The notes below the pieces were generated by a model. It had not been told where the DNA came from and made no database searches. It worked only from the letters and a program-made list of their open reading frames with translations. This document shows, in pieces, positions 23,490 through 35,398 of a stretch of DNA of 64,000 bases. Each line of letters starts with the position of its first letter. Positions within the stretch are counted from its first letter, which is position 1. The position numbers and the translations under genes were made by a program. The DNA is from Bos javanicus (Eukaryota; Chordata; Mammalia; Artiodactyla; Bovidae): assembly GCF_032452875.1 (NCBI RefSeq), contig NC_083884.1, positions 24,507,501-24,571,500 of the forward strand, written 5' to 3'.

Positions 23490-23992
23490 TACCATATCAT
23501 GCAGAACCTTGCAAGTTAAAATTTTTGGTCTTTCTCTTTATATTAATAGCATTGAGATCTAGTTAAAGTTTTCACAATGGGGTGACATACTCTGATTTTC
23601 ATTTTGAAAAATAACTCTAGCTGTAATATATATAATGAAAAGGATAAGAGTGAAGGTAAGGATGGAGGATGATGTAGTATCAGTACAGGAAAAATGGTAT
23701 GGTAAGTGGATCACAAATAATGAAGGTGGAAATGGAGAGTTCATACATTTGGGATAAAACTGGCAATACAATCTAGGATTAAATATTAGTCTATAAAGGA
23801 AAGTGAACTGGCAAGGATTAGCACCATATTTTGCATTTTGGCTTCAACTTCTGAACAGAAGAGAGCAAACACTGGTTGTATGGAAAAGATAATGAGCCCA
23901 GATTTATAGGTGAGTTTCAGTTTTCAGACATTCAAGTTTGTAAATGCTTAACAAGCCAGTTAGATGTGCTGGTCTGGAATTTAACAGGCTCT
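23490..23992 (+). repeat. Ancient mammalian interspersed repeat, family not named
   Basis: 'aaccttgcaagtt', 'ggggtgacatactctgattt', 'aaaaataactctagctg', then 'cagttagatgtgctggtctg' follow the order of a common old mammalian repeat that I recognise in general form but cannot name with certainty. It is diverged and split by the SINE that follows. Confidence 0.4.
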
Positions 23993-24005
23993 CATACACT
24001 TGAGG

Positions 24006-24264
24006 GAGAAGGCAATGGCACCCCACTCCAGTTCTCTTGCCTGGAAAATCCCATGGACAGAGGAGCCTGGTAGGCTGCAGTCCATGAGGTTGCTAAGAGT
24101 CGGACACGACTGAGTGACTTCTCTTTGACTTTTCACTTTCATGCATTGGGGAAGGAAATGGCAACCCACTCCAGTGTTCTTACCTGGAGAATCCCAAGGA
24201 TGGGGGAGCCTGGTGGGCTGCCGTCTATGGGGTCACACAGAGTTGGACACAACTGAAGTGACTT

Positions 24265-24293
<29 letters not shown>
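24006..24293 (+). mobile_element. Bov-A2 SINE, plus strand
   Basis: Complete two-monomer Bov-A2 ending in a (CAG)n tract of about nine units at 24266-24293. Perfect 12-bp duplication catacacttgag at 23993-24004 and 24294-24305. Confidence 0.96.
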
Positions 24294-24297
<4 letters not shown>

Positions 24298-24305
24298 CAC
24301 TTGAG

Positions 24306-24851
24306 AGATGTTGATGACTAGAAAACTCCAACTTCAACAAGTAACAAAAATCAAAGTAATGAAAAATGGTTAATGGAGAATAATTTAGTATGTGGGCAAA
24401 GTGAGTTATATAATTTTAAAGCTATATTATTTTTCTAACACCACAGATAAATAATTATCAAATAAATCGACATAGCACATACAGAAAAAGTTAAAATGCT
24501 GTTTTAAGTGTCTGAATTTTTGACAAAGATAATTCACATTTAAAACTTTGAAGTTTATTGTTATTTAATTAGTTTTCAAAATAAGTTTTAATCCATCTTA
24601 TATAGTCCCTTCCTTATTACTTTGCATTCTGTGAACATAACTATTTGTGAATACAAGATGGTTTTAATTCATTTAAAAGTGAGAGAATTATATGACAGAA
24701 CTTGATTTAGAAATTTGTGGATAATTTTATTTCTATGTTAACTTTTCTTTGAGAACTAAATCCATTTAAGGTCAGTCTCTTTTTACTTCATGTAGACTAG
24801 CATTTCAAAGATACATTTCTCAAGGCAGAGCTTTGATGCCTACTCTGAACC
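24306..24851. other. Unassigned AT-rich stretch
   Basis: Nothing recognised. Confidence 0.4.
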
Positions 24852-25190
24852 AGCTGGGCTGGATGAAGCACAAGCTGGAATCAAGATTGCCGGGAGAAAT
24901 ATCAATAATCTCGGATATGCAGATGACACCACTCTTATGGCAGAAAGTGAAGAAGAACTAAAGAGCCTCTTGATGAAAGTCAAAGAGGAGAGTGAAAAAG
25001 TTGGCTTAAAGTTCAAAATTCAGAAAACTAAGGTCATGGCATCTGGTCCCATCACTTCATGGCAAATAATGGGAAGCAATGGAAACAGTGACAGACTTTA
25101 TTTTGGGGGCTCAAAAATCACTGCAGATGGTGACTGCAGACATGAAATTAAAAAATGCTTGCTCCTTGGAAGGAAAGTTATAACCAACCT

Positions 25191-25473
25191 GCTGCTGCTA
25201 AGTCGCTTCAGTCGTGTCCGACTCTGTGCGACCTCATAGACAGCAGCCCACCAGGCTCCCCTGTCCCTGGGATTCTCCAGGCAAGAACACTGGAGTGGGT
25301 TGCCATTTCCTTCCCCAATGCATGAAAGTGAAAAATGAAAGTAAAAAATGAAAGTGAAGTCACCCAGTAGTGTCTGACTCTTAGCAACCCCATGGACTGC
25401 AGCCTACCAGGCTCCTCCGTCCATGGGATTTTCCAGGCAAGACTACTAGAGTGGGGTGCCATTGCCTTCTCCA
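25191..25473 (-). mobile_element. Bov-A2 SINE, minus strand, inside BovB
   Basis: Complete Bov-A2 from 'gctgctgctaagtcgcttca' to 'ccattgccttctcca'. Perfect 12-bp duplication tataaccaacct at 25179-25190 and 25474-25485, made of host BovB sequence. Confidence 0.96.
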
Positions 25474-25803
25474 TATAACCAACCTAGACAGCATATTAAA
25501 AAGCAGAGATATTACTTTGCCAACAAATTTCCATCTAGTCAAAGCTATTGTTTTTCCAGTAGTCATGTACAAATGTGAAAGTTGGACTATAAAGAAAGCT
25601 GAGCGCCGAAGAAGTGATGCTTTTAAACTGTGGCCTTGGAGAAGACTCTTGAGAGTCCCTTGGACTGCAAGGAGATCCAACCAGTCCATCCTAAAGGATA
25701 TCAGTCCTGGGTATTCTTTGGAAGAAATGATGCTGAAGCTGAAACTCCAATACTTTGGCCACCTGATGTGAAGAACTGACTCATTTGAAAAGACCCTGAC
25801 CCT

Positions 25804-25934
25804 GGAGAAGGAAATGGCAACCCACCCCAATATTCTTGCCTGGAGAATCCCATGGACAGAGGAGCTTGGTGGGCTACAGTCCATGGATCGCAAAGAATCA
25901 GACACGACTGAGCGATTTCACTTCACTTTCACTT
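25804..25934 (+). mobile_element. Bov-tA/Bov-A fragment, plus strand, inside BovB
   Basis: 'ggagaaggaaatggcaaccc' to 'gacacgactgagcgatttca', placed between the BovB blocks 'gaaaagaccctga' and 'atgctgggaaagattg'. Target duplication is too short to call. Confidence 0.85.
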
Positions 25935-26125
25935 AATGCTGGGAAAGATTGAAGGCAGGAGGAGAAGGGGATGACAGAGGATAAGATGATTGGATGGCAT
26001 CACCGAATCAATGGACATTGGTTTGAGTAAATTCTGGGAGTTGGTGATGGACGGAGGCCTGTCGTGCTGCAGTCCATGGGGACGCAAAGAGTCGGATGTG
26101 ACTGAGTGACTGAGCTGAACTAGCA

Positions 26126-26225
26126 GAAAGGAATTTTATTCAGAAGCCTGAAGTACCCTTTCACTCATGTTATTTCTAACTGCTGTTTCATGCTAGCATC
26201 CCCCTGCAGGAAGCATCATAACACT
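26126..26225. other. Spacer
   Basis: Unassigned short spacer between a BovB tail and a Bov-A2. Confidence 0.4.
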
Positions 26226-26236
26226 CTTAATTGTCC

Positions 26237-26504
26237 TGCTGCTGCTAAGTCGCTTCAGTCGTGTCCGACTCTGTGCGACCCCATAGACGGCAGCCAACCA
26301 GGTTTCCATGTCCCTGGGATTCTCCAGGCAAGAACACTGGAGTGGGTTGCCATTTCCTTCTCCAATGCATGAAAGTGAAAAGTGAAAGTGAAGTTGCTCA
26401 GTTGTGTCCAACTCTAGCGACCCCATGGACTGAAGCCTACCAGGCTCCTCCATCCACGGGATTTTCCAGGCAAGAGTACTGGAGTGGGGTGCCATTGCCT
26501 TCTC
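26237..26504 (-). mobile_element. Bov-A2 SINE, minus strand
   Basis: Complete two-monomer copy with a perfect 11-bp duplication cttaattgtcc at 26226-26236 and 26505-26515. Confidence 0.96.
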
Positions 26505-26515
26505 CTTAATTGTCC

Positions 26516-27564
26516 AGTTGATAATAATGCAAATATTTAAATTATAAAAACTGCCAAATAGATAGATGTCTAAAATGTCAAAAAATAGAATAACCTTTTG
26601 CATTGTACAGTTTTCCACACACATACAGCTTCCATTCAAATTGTTTATCAAGCTAAGTTAATTTGTTCTAATTTAATCTCAATGCTCCACATGATGTATA
26701 TATAATATTTGATATCAGAAGGAGGTAATTTTTTCCTTTAAGGTTTTATTCACTTATATTTCAAGTTCATTTTAATGTTAGTTGTATTTCATTTCTAGGA
26801 ATAATTTTTTCCCATCTTAATAGGTGATTCCATTTTAAATTTCAAATAGGAAAAAATACAATTAACCCTTATTCAGAGTAATAGGATTTGTATATAAAAA
26901 ACATGTCCCTTTAGATAAGAATGCTTTGTTCTTTTTCTTAAATTATATATATGAAGTCTCCAAGAGAAGAGACATCAGCTAACATCTTAATGTTCTGGTG
27001 TACAAGTTGTAGATTTGATCAAAGTTTCAGTCATTTGAATTTAAAAATACAGTGAGATTTATAACAGAAAATCTAGAGCTGAATATGTTCAGAATAATAG
27101 GCAATAATAATAAAAATGAGAGTGCATTCTTGGAATAAAAGGGATAAAGAGTCAATCATTTTTGTTTTAAGTCTCTCTGGCTGTCTAAAAATGACAGAGA
27201 ATTCACTTTTCTTGAAGAGGACTGTGAACATGAAGGGTTAGAATTATGAGAAAATGAAAGGCAAGAAAGGCAAGAGCAGGCACTGAGCAAGCTTTACTGA
27301 TTTGCATTCTACTTAGAGTGTTCAGAGCTCATTCTACTTAGAATTATTCACTGCTATCTTTTCAGTCTCCTTCCTTTTCTTACTAAGTTCTCAATACCTG
27401 TCCATCTCCTCTTTTAATGCCTAAAAATGTACCCTCACTAGATGTTTTAAACTGATCCCTGTTGTGTTTGTGACAGAAAATATAGACATAGATGATTTGG
27501 ACATCCTGAGAAGAAAATAATCTCTAACACTTCACAGTATTAATGAAAATAGCCAGAATTCAGT
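26516..27564. other. Unassigned AT-rich stretch
   Basis: No gene or recognised transposon. Confidence 0.4.
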
Positions 27565-27690
27565 TCATAATAGATTCATTCAATTAATATTGTAACCATT
27601 TACATGCCAGGCTCCGTTCTAGATTCATGGGATATATTGATGAGTCAAACAACGATGTACACAGTGGGCTTTAAATTGTAGTATGACATA
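27565..27690 (+). repeat. L2/MIR-like ancient fragment
   Basis: 'attcattcaattaatattg', 'acatgccaggctccgttcta' and a following 'gatgagtcaaacaacgatg' have the order of a common ancient L2/MIR-type repeat. Diverged. Confidence 0.45.
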
Positions 27691-29346
27691 GAAAGCACTG
27701 TTTAAGATATTTCCAAGATATATAATAGACAAATATCATAATAATCCCTATAGTGACTCATGTAGCTTGGCTTTAGTAGGCAAACTTGAGTAGCAGCATA
27801 TTCAGACACCACTGTGAGGAGTTCAATGTCAGGTGACTGCTGTCACACAAAAGGGGGAAATATACACATTTGCAGGCATATGTAGCGAATATGTGTATGT
27901 TGCCTCAAATAGCAAATATGTGTATGTTGCCTCAAAATCCATGCAGAAGTTACCAGATAACATCCAGTCATGATTGTTTGAAATAGTATTTTCAACCATT
28001 TTATAAATCCTTGCTTTAAATACATTTGGGCTTACAAAAAATTAAGGCTGTCATCTCTTTTCATAGTCTAAAACAGAGTGTTTTGTATGAGAATATTGAG
28101 GACAGATTGCATGGTTCAGGGGGTGGGAGGAAGAATATTTGGCTGTATATATTCTTAGGTTGTTCTTGAGGCTTGTGAAAAGCAACAGGAAGGAGAGAGG
28201 AAATGATGGGGACAAAAATCTTAAAAAATATTTACAGTGTCAGTAAAATACAGCATGGGGCTCTGTGCTTTTGTTATGTGGTAGAGAAAAATGTTTAAGA
28301 AGACATAAATTTATGTGAACTGCTGAGTTTTTCTAACAATTTTTATTTCTTTTACAAGTATAAACAAAATAAAATAAATATTATGCTTATTATTACTGTA
28401 GCATTGGCAGGGATGGATCTTATGACCATTATTATATCTCAAGTTCTGGTGTTTGGTCAGTGGAAGAAACCTGGTCAAGTTCAACTCTTAAGATTATGCA
28501 AGCCAAAGAAGAATTACTTTCCCATCACATCATCCTTCTTAGTTGTAAATGCACTAAAGTAACCTCATTTCTCTAATGATGATAAGCAAATTAACTCACA
28601 CAATAAATGCTCTACTGAATGCCCATCAAGTGGCTGATTCACTTGAATAATATGAGGACTGAAATTCAGTAGACAGTAGACAGTTATTTGAGTAAGATAT
28701 TATACTAGAAGGTGTTGGTACTCCACCGAGATCCCCATCCTCCATTTAATGCAAGTGCTGGCTGTTAATGCTCATAGAGGCTCCCCTTCCCTAGATAATT
28801 GCTTCTGCCAACAGAAGCCACATTTTTGCTGGTAAATTACACACTCACCCACCTGCTCTGAAGGCAGTCTTCATCCAATGAATGGATGGTATAAGGGTAT
28901 CTTTGCTTCAAAAGGGCGAAACTCTGCAGTACAATTTGTATTTTGGGAGTCCCTTCCTTCTTCATAGTCCAAACTAAGGCTAGCTTTTTTGAGTTAAATC
29001 CTTGGTGGACTCCTAACCTTTATCCTTTACCCGCTTCAGGTTTTTTTGTTTGTTTGTTTTTTCTTTTTTAGGAAAAACACTCCATTACTATATCACTGTG
29101 ATTTGGGTTTTGCTCCTAGGGAAATGAACTAAGGCAGACTTAGTTAGGCAGAATATTAGCTAAGATATTATGAGCTTTTGAAGTATTCTTACTTTTACCT
29201 TCTTTGTACCTTCAAATTATTACATAAGCAGTGGGTATGGAACACTTTCTTAAGTCTTCTTTTATCTTCTCTCTTTCTTGGTATGATGACGTGAAGATTT
29301 CTCAGGAATCACCACCTATCTGACTTACTCATAAAGCAAATGTTCT
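27691..29346. other. Unassigned stretch
   Basis: No gene. Contains a 27-bp tandem duplication at 27883-27936 and a (TTTG)n-like tract near 29041-29070. Confidence 0.4.
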
Positions 29347-29560
29347 ATGTTGAGGTGGGCAATTTTTTTCTATAAAGAACCAGATAGTAGATGCTTTTGG
29401 CCTTACTTGTCATAACACTTTAATTATATAGCTATGATTTTGTAGTATGAAAAGAGCCATTGATGATACATAAGCAAATGGACTGTCTCTATTCAAATAA
29501 AACCCTACAAGCAAAACAAGATGGCTGGATTTGACCACAGCTTGCTGACCCATGTTCTAT
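29347..29560 (+). repeat. Ancient non-autonomous DNA transposon (hAT-like), family open
   Basis: 'aatttttttctataaagaac' plus 'cagatagtagatgctttt', 'agagccattgatgatacata', 'tattcaaataaaaccctaca' and 'gctggatttgaccacagctt' then 'gctgacccatg' match the order of a common old mammalian hAT-type MER element. I do not name the subfamily. Confidence 0.55.
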
Positions 29561-30123
29561 GATATCAACCCAGTGTACTCAGTCAGAATCACCAAGGGTT
29601 ATTATGCTTTGGGTACATTTTATGAAGCACCAAGATTAATTCTGTTAAAATCCACAATTTGATGTTACGTTTTATCTCCTTTCATTAACTATATTTTGAG
29701 CACATTTTTTCTCTTTTGTATTCTTAAATTGTAGCTCCACTATTATACTGGTTTGGATATTTTTGCTACTGTATTTCTTTAATTATTCTGTTTGTGTGTG
29801 TGTGTGTATGTGTGCTCTGTCTTTGATCTCTGCTCTTTGCTGAAGTTTTCATTGTTCTCAGTTCTTGGTTGTTCTGGCATTGAGAAAAAGATTAAATCCC
29901 TCAGGAAGTACAGTGGTGTAGGTAGATTAAGAACAAGCTGAAGGATTATTTTCCCAGGAAAAAGAAAAAACTCCACTATTTTGTGTTTATAGTATATGCT
30001 ATTCCACTTGCTCGCCCCCTCCTATTTTTTATGGATCAAAATTATTAATTCCTTAAAGTTGTTGCTAGGTCTACAGTACAGTAACTATTTATTGTCATAT
30101 ATTAATATAGTATTTTGGTACTC
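29561..30123. other. Unassigned stretch with (GT)n
   Basis: Nothing recognised apart from a (TG)n tract at 29791-29814. Confidence 0.45.
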
Positions 30124-30346
30124 TGTGTGTGTGTGTATGTGTGTTAGTTGCTCAGTAGTATCTGGCTTTTTGGGACCCCATGGACTATAGCCTCCCTAGA
30201 CTCCTCTGTTCATGGAATTCGCCAGGCAAAAATATTGGAGTAGGTTGCCAGTCCCTTCTCTAGGGGATCTTCATGACCCAGGGATTGAACCCTAGTCTCC
30301 TTTATTGTAGGCGGATTATTTGCCATCTGAGCCATCAGGGAAGCCC
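30124..30346 (-). mobile_element. Bov-tA SINE with (GT)n tail, minus strand
   Basis: Reverse Bov-tA from 'gttgctcagtagtatctggc' to the tRNA head end 'gccatcagggaagcccc'. A (GT)n tract at 30124-30142 abuts its 3' end, as often happens with SINE tails. Confidence 0.92.
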
Positions 30347-30676
30347 CTCATAAATAACAGCTATCAATAAATGTTGGATGAACAAATTAATCATTAAATC
30401 GCTCAAACTATATAGTTTCCTATTCAGGGGCAGTTAATTTATTGGGACAAGTCTCCCAGACTATTCTGTCAATAGGATACAAAGTTACTATTTAAGAAAA
30501 TAATAGTTTTACTCTTCATTTGTATTCAGAAGTCAGTAATCAAAATCCTTAACAAAATATATTATATAAGTGTATTTTATTCCAGCTTCCAAGAGCTGTT
30601 AATTGGATGGACCACTATTTCTATTATTGCTACACAGGCTTTTTTTTGCAGGTTGATTTGTGAATAAACAGGTTCT
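30347..30676. other. Unassigned AT-rich stretch
   Basis: Nothing recognised. Confidence 0.4.
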
Positions 30677-30689
30677 ACTGAGTTTTCAT

Positions 30690-30963
30690 CAGAGAAGGCA
30701 ATGGCACCTCACTCCAGTACTCTTGCCTGGAAAATCCCATGGACGGAGGAGCCTAGTAGGCTGCAGTCCATGGGGTCCCTGAGAGTCGGAGACAACTGAG
30801 CAACTTCCCTTTCACTTTTCACTTTCATGCACTGGAGAAGGAAATGGCATCCCACTCCAGTGTTCTTGTCTGGAGAAGCCCAGGGACGGGGGAGCCTGGT
30901 GGGCGCTATGGGGTCGCAGAGAGTCGGACACGACTGAAGCGACTTAGCAGCAGCAGCAGCAGC
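30690..30963 (+). mobile_element. Bov-A2 SINE, plus strand
   Basis: Complete two-monomer copy with a (CAG)n end and a perfect 13-bp duplication actgagttttcat at 30677-30689 and 30964-30976. Part of the second monomer is deleted ('ggtgggcgctatggggtcgc'). Confidence 0.96.
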
Positions 30964-30976
30964 ACTGAGTTTTCAT

Positions 30977-32512
30977 TGTTATTTATTTCACAGATACTAT
31001 TTGGCCTTTTATTGGTAGTGATGTTGCACTATACAGAAATGTAAACAAAGATTAGTTGTTTGGAATTCTGACATTATGAGAAAGCTGAAGGTTAGTTTTT
31101 TTCTCCTCCTCTTCCTCATTGTCCTTCTCCTTCGTTTTGCGAGACTAAAGTTGTGGAAGATATCCAAGATGATGATATAAAACTAAGGAAGTAGTTTATT
31201 GGAAAAAAATGAAAATTCTAATTCAACTTTGAAAGTATGTCTGTAATTATCACTTGAAAATATTTAGCATATTTGCCTCATTTGACATCCTACATATCTT
31301 CTTTCCAACAAATCGTTTTTAAGCTTCTTGATGGATGTTAAATTATTAAATAAAATTTTCCCTCATGTTTTTATCCTGATTCATATATTTTAAATATATG
31401 AAATATGTCTAAGCTAATATAAGAATCAAAGAAATCTGAAATAAAATGGTATTATAAAACCTTGCAAGTCACAGTTTGATAACTGCATACTTTTATAATA
31501 TAGTATTTCATATAATGAGCTACTTTCATGCTGTTCACTGACTAATTTATTTCCATAATGAAGTATGTATTGACAACGCTTTAGATGTTACTTGTTTCAG
31601 ATGCCAACATTTCTAAAAGAAGGTAGAAAATACAAAGATAAATAAAACATAAGTTCTTCTCTAGAGGAATTTAACATCAGAGGGAGAAAGAGATATGAAA
31701 AAAAACAACTCCAAACTAAGGCATAAATGAGTGACTGGACATATTTACGAATAGAAAGTTATGAAGATAAGATATTGAAGAGAATACATCAAACTAAGAA
31801 ATCGGGTTAGTGATATATTTAGCTCTAAAATATCCCCCAATAAATATTCTTCTGTATTCTGGGGAAAAAAAAAAGAAAGAAATCTAAAGAAAATACTGTT
31901 TAAATTTCATCTAGAAAATGAGGAAATTTCTTCAAGTAGTGATATTTGAAAGGGTATACGAGGTAAAATGGTGACCATAAATTAAATCACAGAAGCACTT
32001 CAACTTGAAACCTATTAAGAAGCAGTATTAACATAGTTTAGTATTGAAATGTATGTTTGCAGGATTAGAAGTTCAAGAATGGTGGCATAAGGAATTCCAC
32101 ATATTCTCCCCAGAGCAACAACCCTAATTGGTGAAAATATGGGGAAAAAAGTATTTACAATCTCTTAAAATTTTTCTGAAGACTTACAACAAGTAGAGAA
32201 ACATTTATTTAAGAAAAGCTACTAAGTCTCAGTGAGATTGTTTCATTTGAACCATGACCTCCCGTGGTCTCCCCAGCAGTCTGGCAGAAGGTTTGTTCCA
32301 GCCATGTGTAGTCAAGAAGAGTAATTACCTCTCTTCACAGCTCCTAATCTAGGGCTTGGTTTCTCCCTGGGAAGGGTAGGACACCACCATTGCCCATCCT
32401 ATCCACCACCCCCAATCCAGCTCCATGTACCAGAAGTCCAGTTCCAGACAAGAGCAGCTGAGACATCCAGGGCTTTCTTCCATCCACCCCTCACTTAAAA
32501 GATGAAATCTCA
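30977..32512. other. Unassigned stretch
   Basis: No gene recognised. From about 32060 to 32480 the sequence is less AT-rich and may be an old repeat that I cannot identify. The minus-strand frames at 32349-32624 and 32606-32803 run across it into the CHR SINE and have no recognisable domain. Confidence 0.4.
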
Positions 32513-32818
32513 GGCCTTCCTTGGTAGTCCAGTGGTTAAGAATCTGCCTTCCAATGCAGGGATCAAAGAGGTTGAGGAAGGAGGATACCACATGCCACAG
32601 AGCAGCTAAGCCCACGCTCTGCAACTACTGATCTCACACACCAGAAAGCCCACGTGCCACAAATACAGAGTCCACACACTCTGGAAGCTGTGTGCTGCAA
32701 CTGCAGAACTCACACACTCTGCAACCCACACATCATTTACTACAGAAGCCTGCACATGACAATGAAGAGCCCGCATGTCTCCATTAAGACCTGACACAGT
32801 CAAACGTAATTAAAAGAA
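32513..32818 (+). mobile_element. CHR-type tRNA-derived SINE, plus strand
   Basis: tRNA-like head 'ggccttccttggtagtccag', 'gttaagaatctgcc', 'aatgcagggatc', followed by the characteristic serial 'cacacaccagaaagcccacg' type units and an A-rich end. This family is shared by whales, hippos and ruminants. Candidate 9-bp duplication with one change: agatgaaat (32500-32508) and agatggaat (32819-32827). Confidence 0.85.
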
Positions 32819-32949
32819 AGATGGAATTTCTACTCTAGGGATGGTAGGCCAGGAGCCCTGGACCTTGATCATTCTCATCCCAACTCATCTGTACGGAAAC
32901 AGTTCCACTCTGGGACAGCCAAGCTGGGAATAGAAGCTACCTTCCCTCC

Positions 32950-33077
32950 AAATAATAAAAACTCCAACAATCCAATTAAGAAAATTAGCAAAGGATCTGA
33001 GTACACATTTCTCCAAAGGTGATTTGCAAATGCTCAATAGATGCAATAACAGATGCTCAGTATCCTTAGCAATTAAG
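32950..33077 (+). mobile_element. L1 ORF2 fragment, plus strand
   Basis: 'caatccaattaagaaaatta', 'acatttctccaaaggtgatt' and 'agatgctcagtatccttagc' match the ordered blocks of the distal L1 ORF2 region. Cut at its right by the next SINE. Confidence 0.65.
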
Positions 33078-33208
33078 TTGCTGCTGCTGCTGCTGCTGCT
33101 AAGTTGCTTCAGTCGTGTCCGACTCTTAGCAAACCCATGGACTGCAGCCCACCAGGCTTCTCCATCCATGGGATTTTCCAGGCAAGAGTGCTGGAGTAGG
33201 GTGCCATC
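33078..33208 (-). mobile_element. Bov-A2 single monomer, minus strand
   Basis: Begins with (CTG)n of about seven units and runs to 'gtagggtgccatca'. The last dozen bases of the usual end are missing and no target duplication was found. Confidence 0.88.
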
Positions 33209-33330
33209 ATACAAACTGTAGGCTTGCCATGTAAATCCTTGGTACTACAAAGTTTGAAAATTATAATTTGATTAGAATGCAAAAGGGCATAAATATCATC
33301 TGAAACTATCAAGAAAGATTAATAACAAAA

Positions 33331-33362
33331 TATATTTATTTATTTTATATATATTTATTTAT
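33331..33362. repeat. (TTTA)n-like low complexity
   Basis: 'tttatttattttatatatat' and continuation. Confidence 0.6.
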
Positions 33363-33458
33363 CTGTCTTACCTTGAGAATTTAAGTAGTAAGAAAATACT
33401 GATTAAAGACAAATTTTTCATTAGGGAAAACTTTAATTATGTTTATTGGATATTTCTG

Positions 33459-33572
33459 AAGAAGGGCATGGCAACCCATTTCAGTATTCTTACCTGGAGA
33501 ATCCCATGAACAGAGTAAGCTGGCAGGCTACTACAATCCACAGGGTCACATAGAATCAGGCACGACTAATAC
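33459..33572 (+). mobile_element. Bov-tA 3' part, plus strand, diverged
   Basis: 'gggcatggcaacccatttca', 'ggagaatcccatgaacagag', 'tcaggcacgactaata'. More diverged than most SINEs here. Confidence 0.75.
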
Positions 33573-33732
33573 TTTATACTTTATTGGAGATTTAAGGGGT
33601 GACCAAGAACTAGACATATATAGGGAGGGTCCTAGTATATTTAAAGCCTGGAAAGTGGGCTTAGAAAATTGTGAAAAAATATGATGTAGAAACCCCAAAT
33701 GAATACTAGTGAGACTCAAGATTCATTTGTGC

Positions 33733-33955
33733 TGTGTGTGTGAAGTTGCTTCAGTCGTGTCCAACTCTGTGCGACCCTATGGACTGTAGCCTGCCAGGAT
33801 CCTCTGTCCTTGGGATTCTCCAGGCAAGAATACTTGAGTGGGTTGCCATGCCCTTTTCCAGGGGATCTTCCTGACCCAGGGATTAAGCCCAAATCTCTTA
33901 GTATCCTGCATTGACAGGCAAGTTCTTTACCATGAGTGCCACCTGGGAAGTCCCC
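33733..33955 (-). mobile_element. Bov-tA SINE, minus strand
   Basis: Complete reverse copy, preceded by a short (GT)n, ending in the tRNA head 'gtgccacctgggaagtcccc'. Confidence 0.92.
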
Positions 33956-34104
33956 CAAATTAATATGTAGTCATGAGTAGTGACAAAGCTTACCACTCGT
34001 TAGATAGAAGATAGATAGCCAGATCATGAATGTCCTATAATATCCATACTGCTTTGTCACTTTGTGGACTTCCTTAATACATGTAATTATTCAGTAACTG
34101 TGTA
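33956..34104. other. Spacer
   Basis: Nothing recognised. Confidence 0.4.
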
Positions 34105-34212
34105 ACTACTTATTGCATCTTACATATGGTTTGTTGGTTTATGTCTACTGCACAACTGTAGTGTCTCACGCATAATGAGCACTTGGTAGCCATTTGTTGA
34201 ATTAATGAAATA
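34105..34212 (+). repeat. L2-like 3' end fragment
   Basis: 'gtctactgcacaactgtagt', 'gcataatgagcacttggtag' and 'catttgttgaattaatgaa' resemble the terminal L2 motif. Confidence 0.5.
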
Positions 34213-35100
34213 GTGGCTCTAGATACATTTTACCTGTATATAGGACCTACATAATTTATATTTTTGGAGGAAGTCACAAAATAGAGATGTTAAAGACTGA
34301 GGTTAAAGCTTTATATCATGTCTCTCAAGGCTTTGCTGAGAGTATCTTTAGCTCCGTGATTACACAACTCTGTGTTATGACTCATTCTAAATCAGATGGA
34401 TCAAATTATCCCATAACTAGGACACATATAAATACATAATAGTATATAATATGAATATTATAGAATGTATATAAAGAAGTATGTTCTTTAATTCAGTGAC
34501 TAAGTGAATGCAAGTGTTAAATATTTATTTTATTTATATCTAAGTCAGAATTATAAAGGTCACAGCAGCATTCATCTATGGGCTTGAAGAATAAGTTTAT
34601 TTTCCAGATTTTTTTAATAGTTCAAAATATTTTGTGTGGTTACACTTTATTATCCTGTAAAATCATATTTTTAAAATCCTGGATTGTATCAGCCAAGAAT
34701 GAAATTTAAATGTGCTATCTAGCTAGATGTAGCTGTCCCCTGGCCCATGTTCCATATACAATGGTTTGTCTGATCTGAATCAATAGCATCTGCTTAAGAT
34801 AAATTGGATTGGGTGGTCATACAATGTTGAGGACCCTGGAGGGCAAATGCAAAACAGCAGTTGTTTCACCTGCATAGACTAGGAAGCCTGTAAAGCCTCT
34901 TCAAGCAACTGTGAAGACTAATTTGGGCAATCTATCTATCCTTCTCTGTATGTTTCTATGTCACCTGTTAGCATAGTTTTTATGTGTTTCCATGACATTT
35001 ATTAATACTGTGTGGAGATGCACAAGCAAAATCTTTTTAGAATAGGAGAAAAGTCTCTCTGTTTCCATTGGTAATGTGTTAGTTGAAAGAAAATGTTGAT
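34213..35100. other. Unassigned stretch
   Basis: No gene or recognised repeat. A less AT-rich piece lies at 34730-34930. Confidence 0.4.
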
Positions 35101-35218
35101 CAAGGTGGATATGAGGAAGGGAAACTGGATGAAGCTGGTCAAAATGTACAAACTTCCAGTTATAACTGAGTACTAGAGATACAATGTACAACATGATTAA
35201 TGTAATTAACAATGCTCT

Positions 35219-35371
35219 ATGAGATGGTCAGATGGCATCACCAACTCGATGGACATCAGTTTGAGCAAGCTCTGGGAGTTGGTGACGGACAGGGAAACCT
35301 GGCATGCTGCAGTCCATGGGATCACCATAGTTGTACATGACTGAGCAACTGAAATGAACTGAACTGAAAGT
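35219..35371 (+). mobile_element. BovB 3'-end fragment nested in old L1
   Basis: 'agatggcatcaccaactcga', 'gggagttggtgacggacagg' and an 'aactgaaatgaactgaactg' tail. About 150 bp of BovB. Only a 5-bp candidate duplication (tctat) flanks it. Confidence 0.88.
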
Positions 35372-35398
35372 CTATATATAAAAATTGAGAGTATATCC

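Larger units (their letters stand above)
24852..26125 (+). mobile_element. BovB fragment, plus strand, cut by two SINEs
   Basis: Begins in the RT domain just before motif C (YADD at 24916-24927), runs to 25178, resumes after a Bov-A2 at 25486, and after a second SINE resumes near 25935 to the C-terminal end and tail near 26125. Frames at 24937-25239 and 25451-25771 are its remnants, with SINE sequence read through at the joins. Confidence 0.92.

Noticed and set aside
24266..24293. CAG tract as a coding polyglutamine stretch
   Set aside because: It is the 3' end of a Bov-A2 and has no surrounding frame.
32349..32803. Two overlapping minus-strand frames
   Set aside because: They run from unassigned DNA into the CHR SINE; no domain and no splice signals that would make exons.
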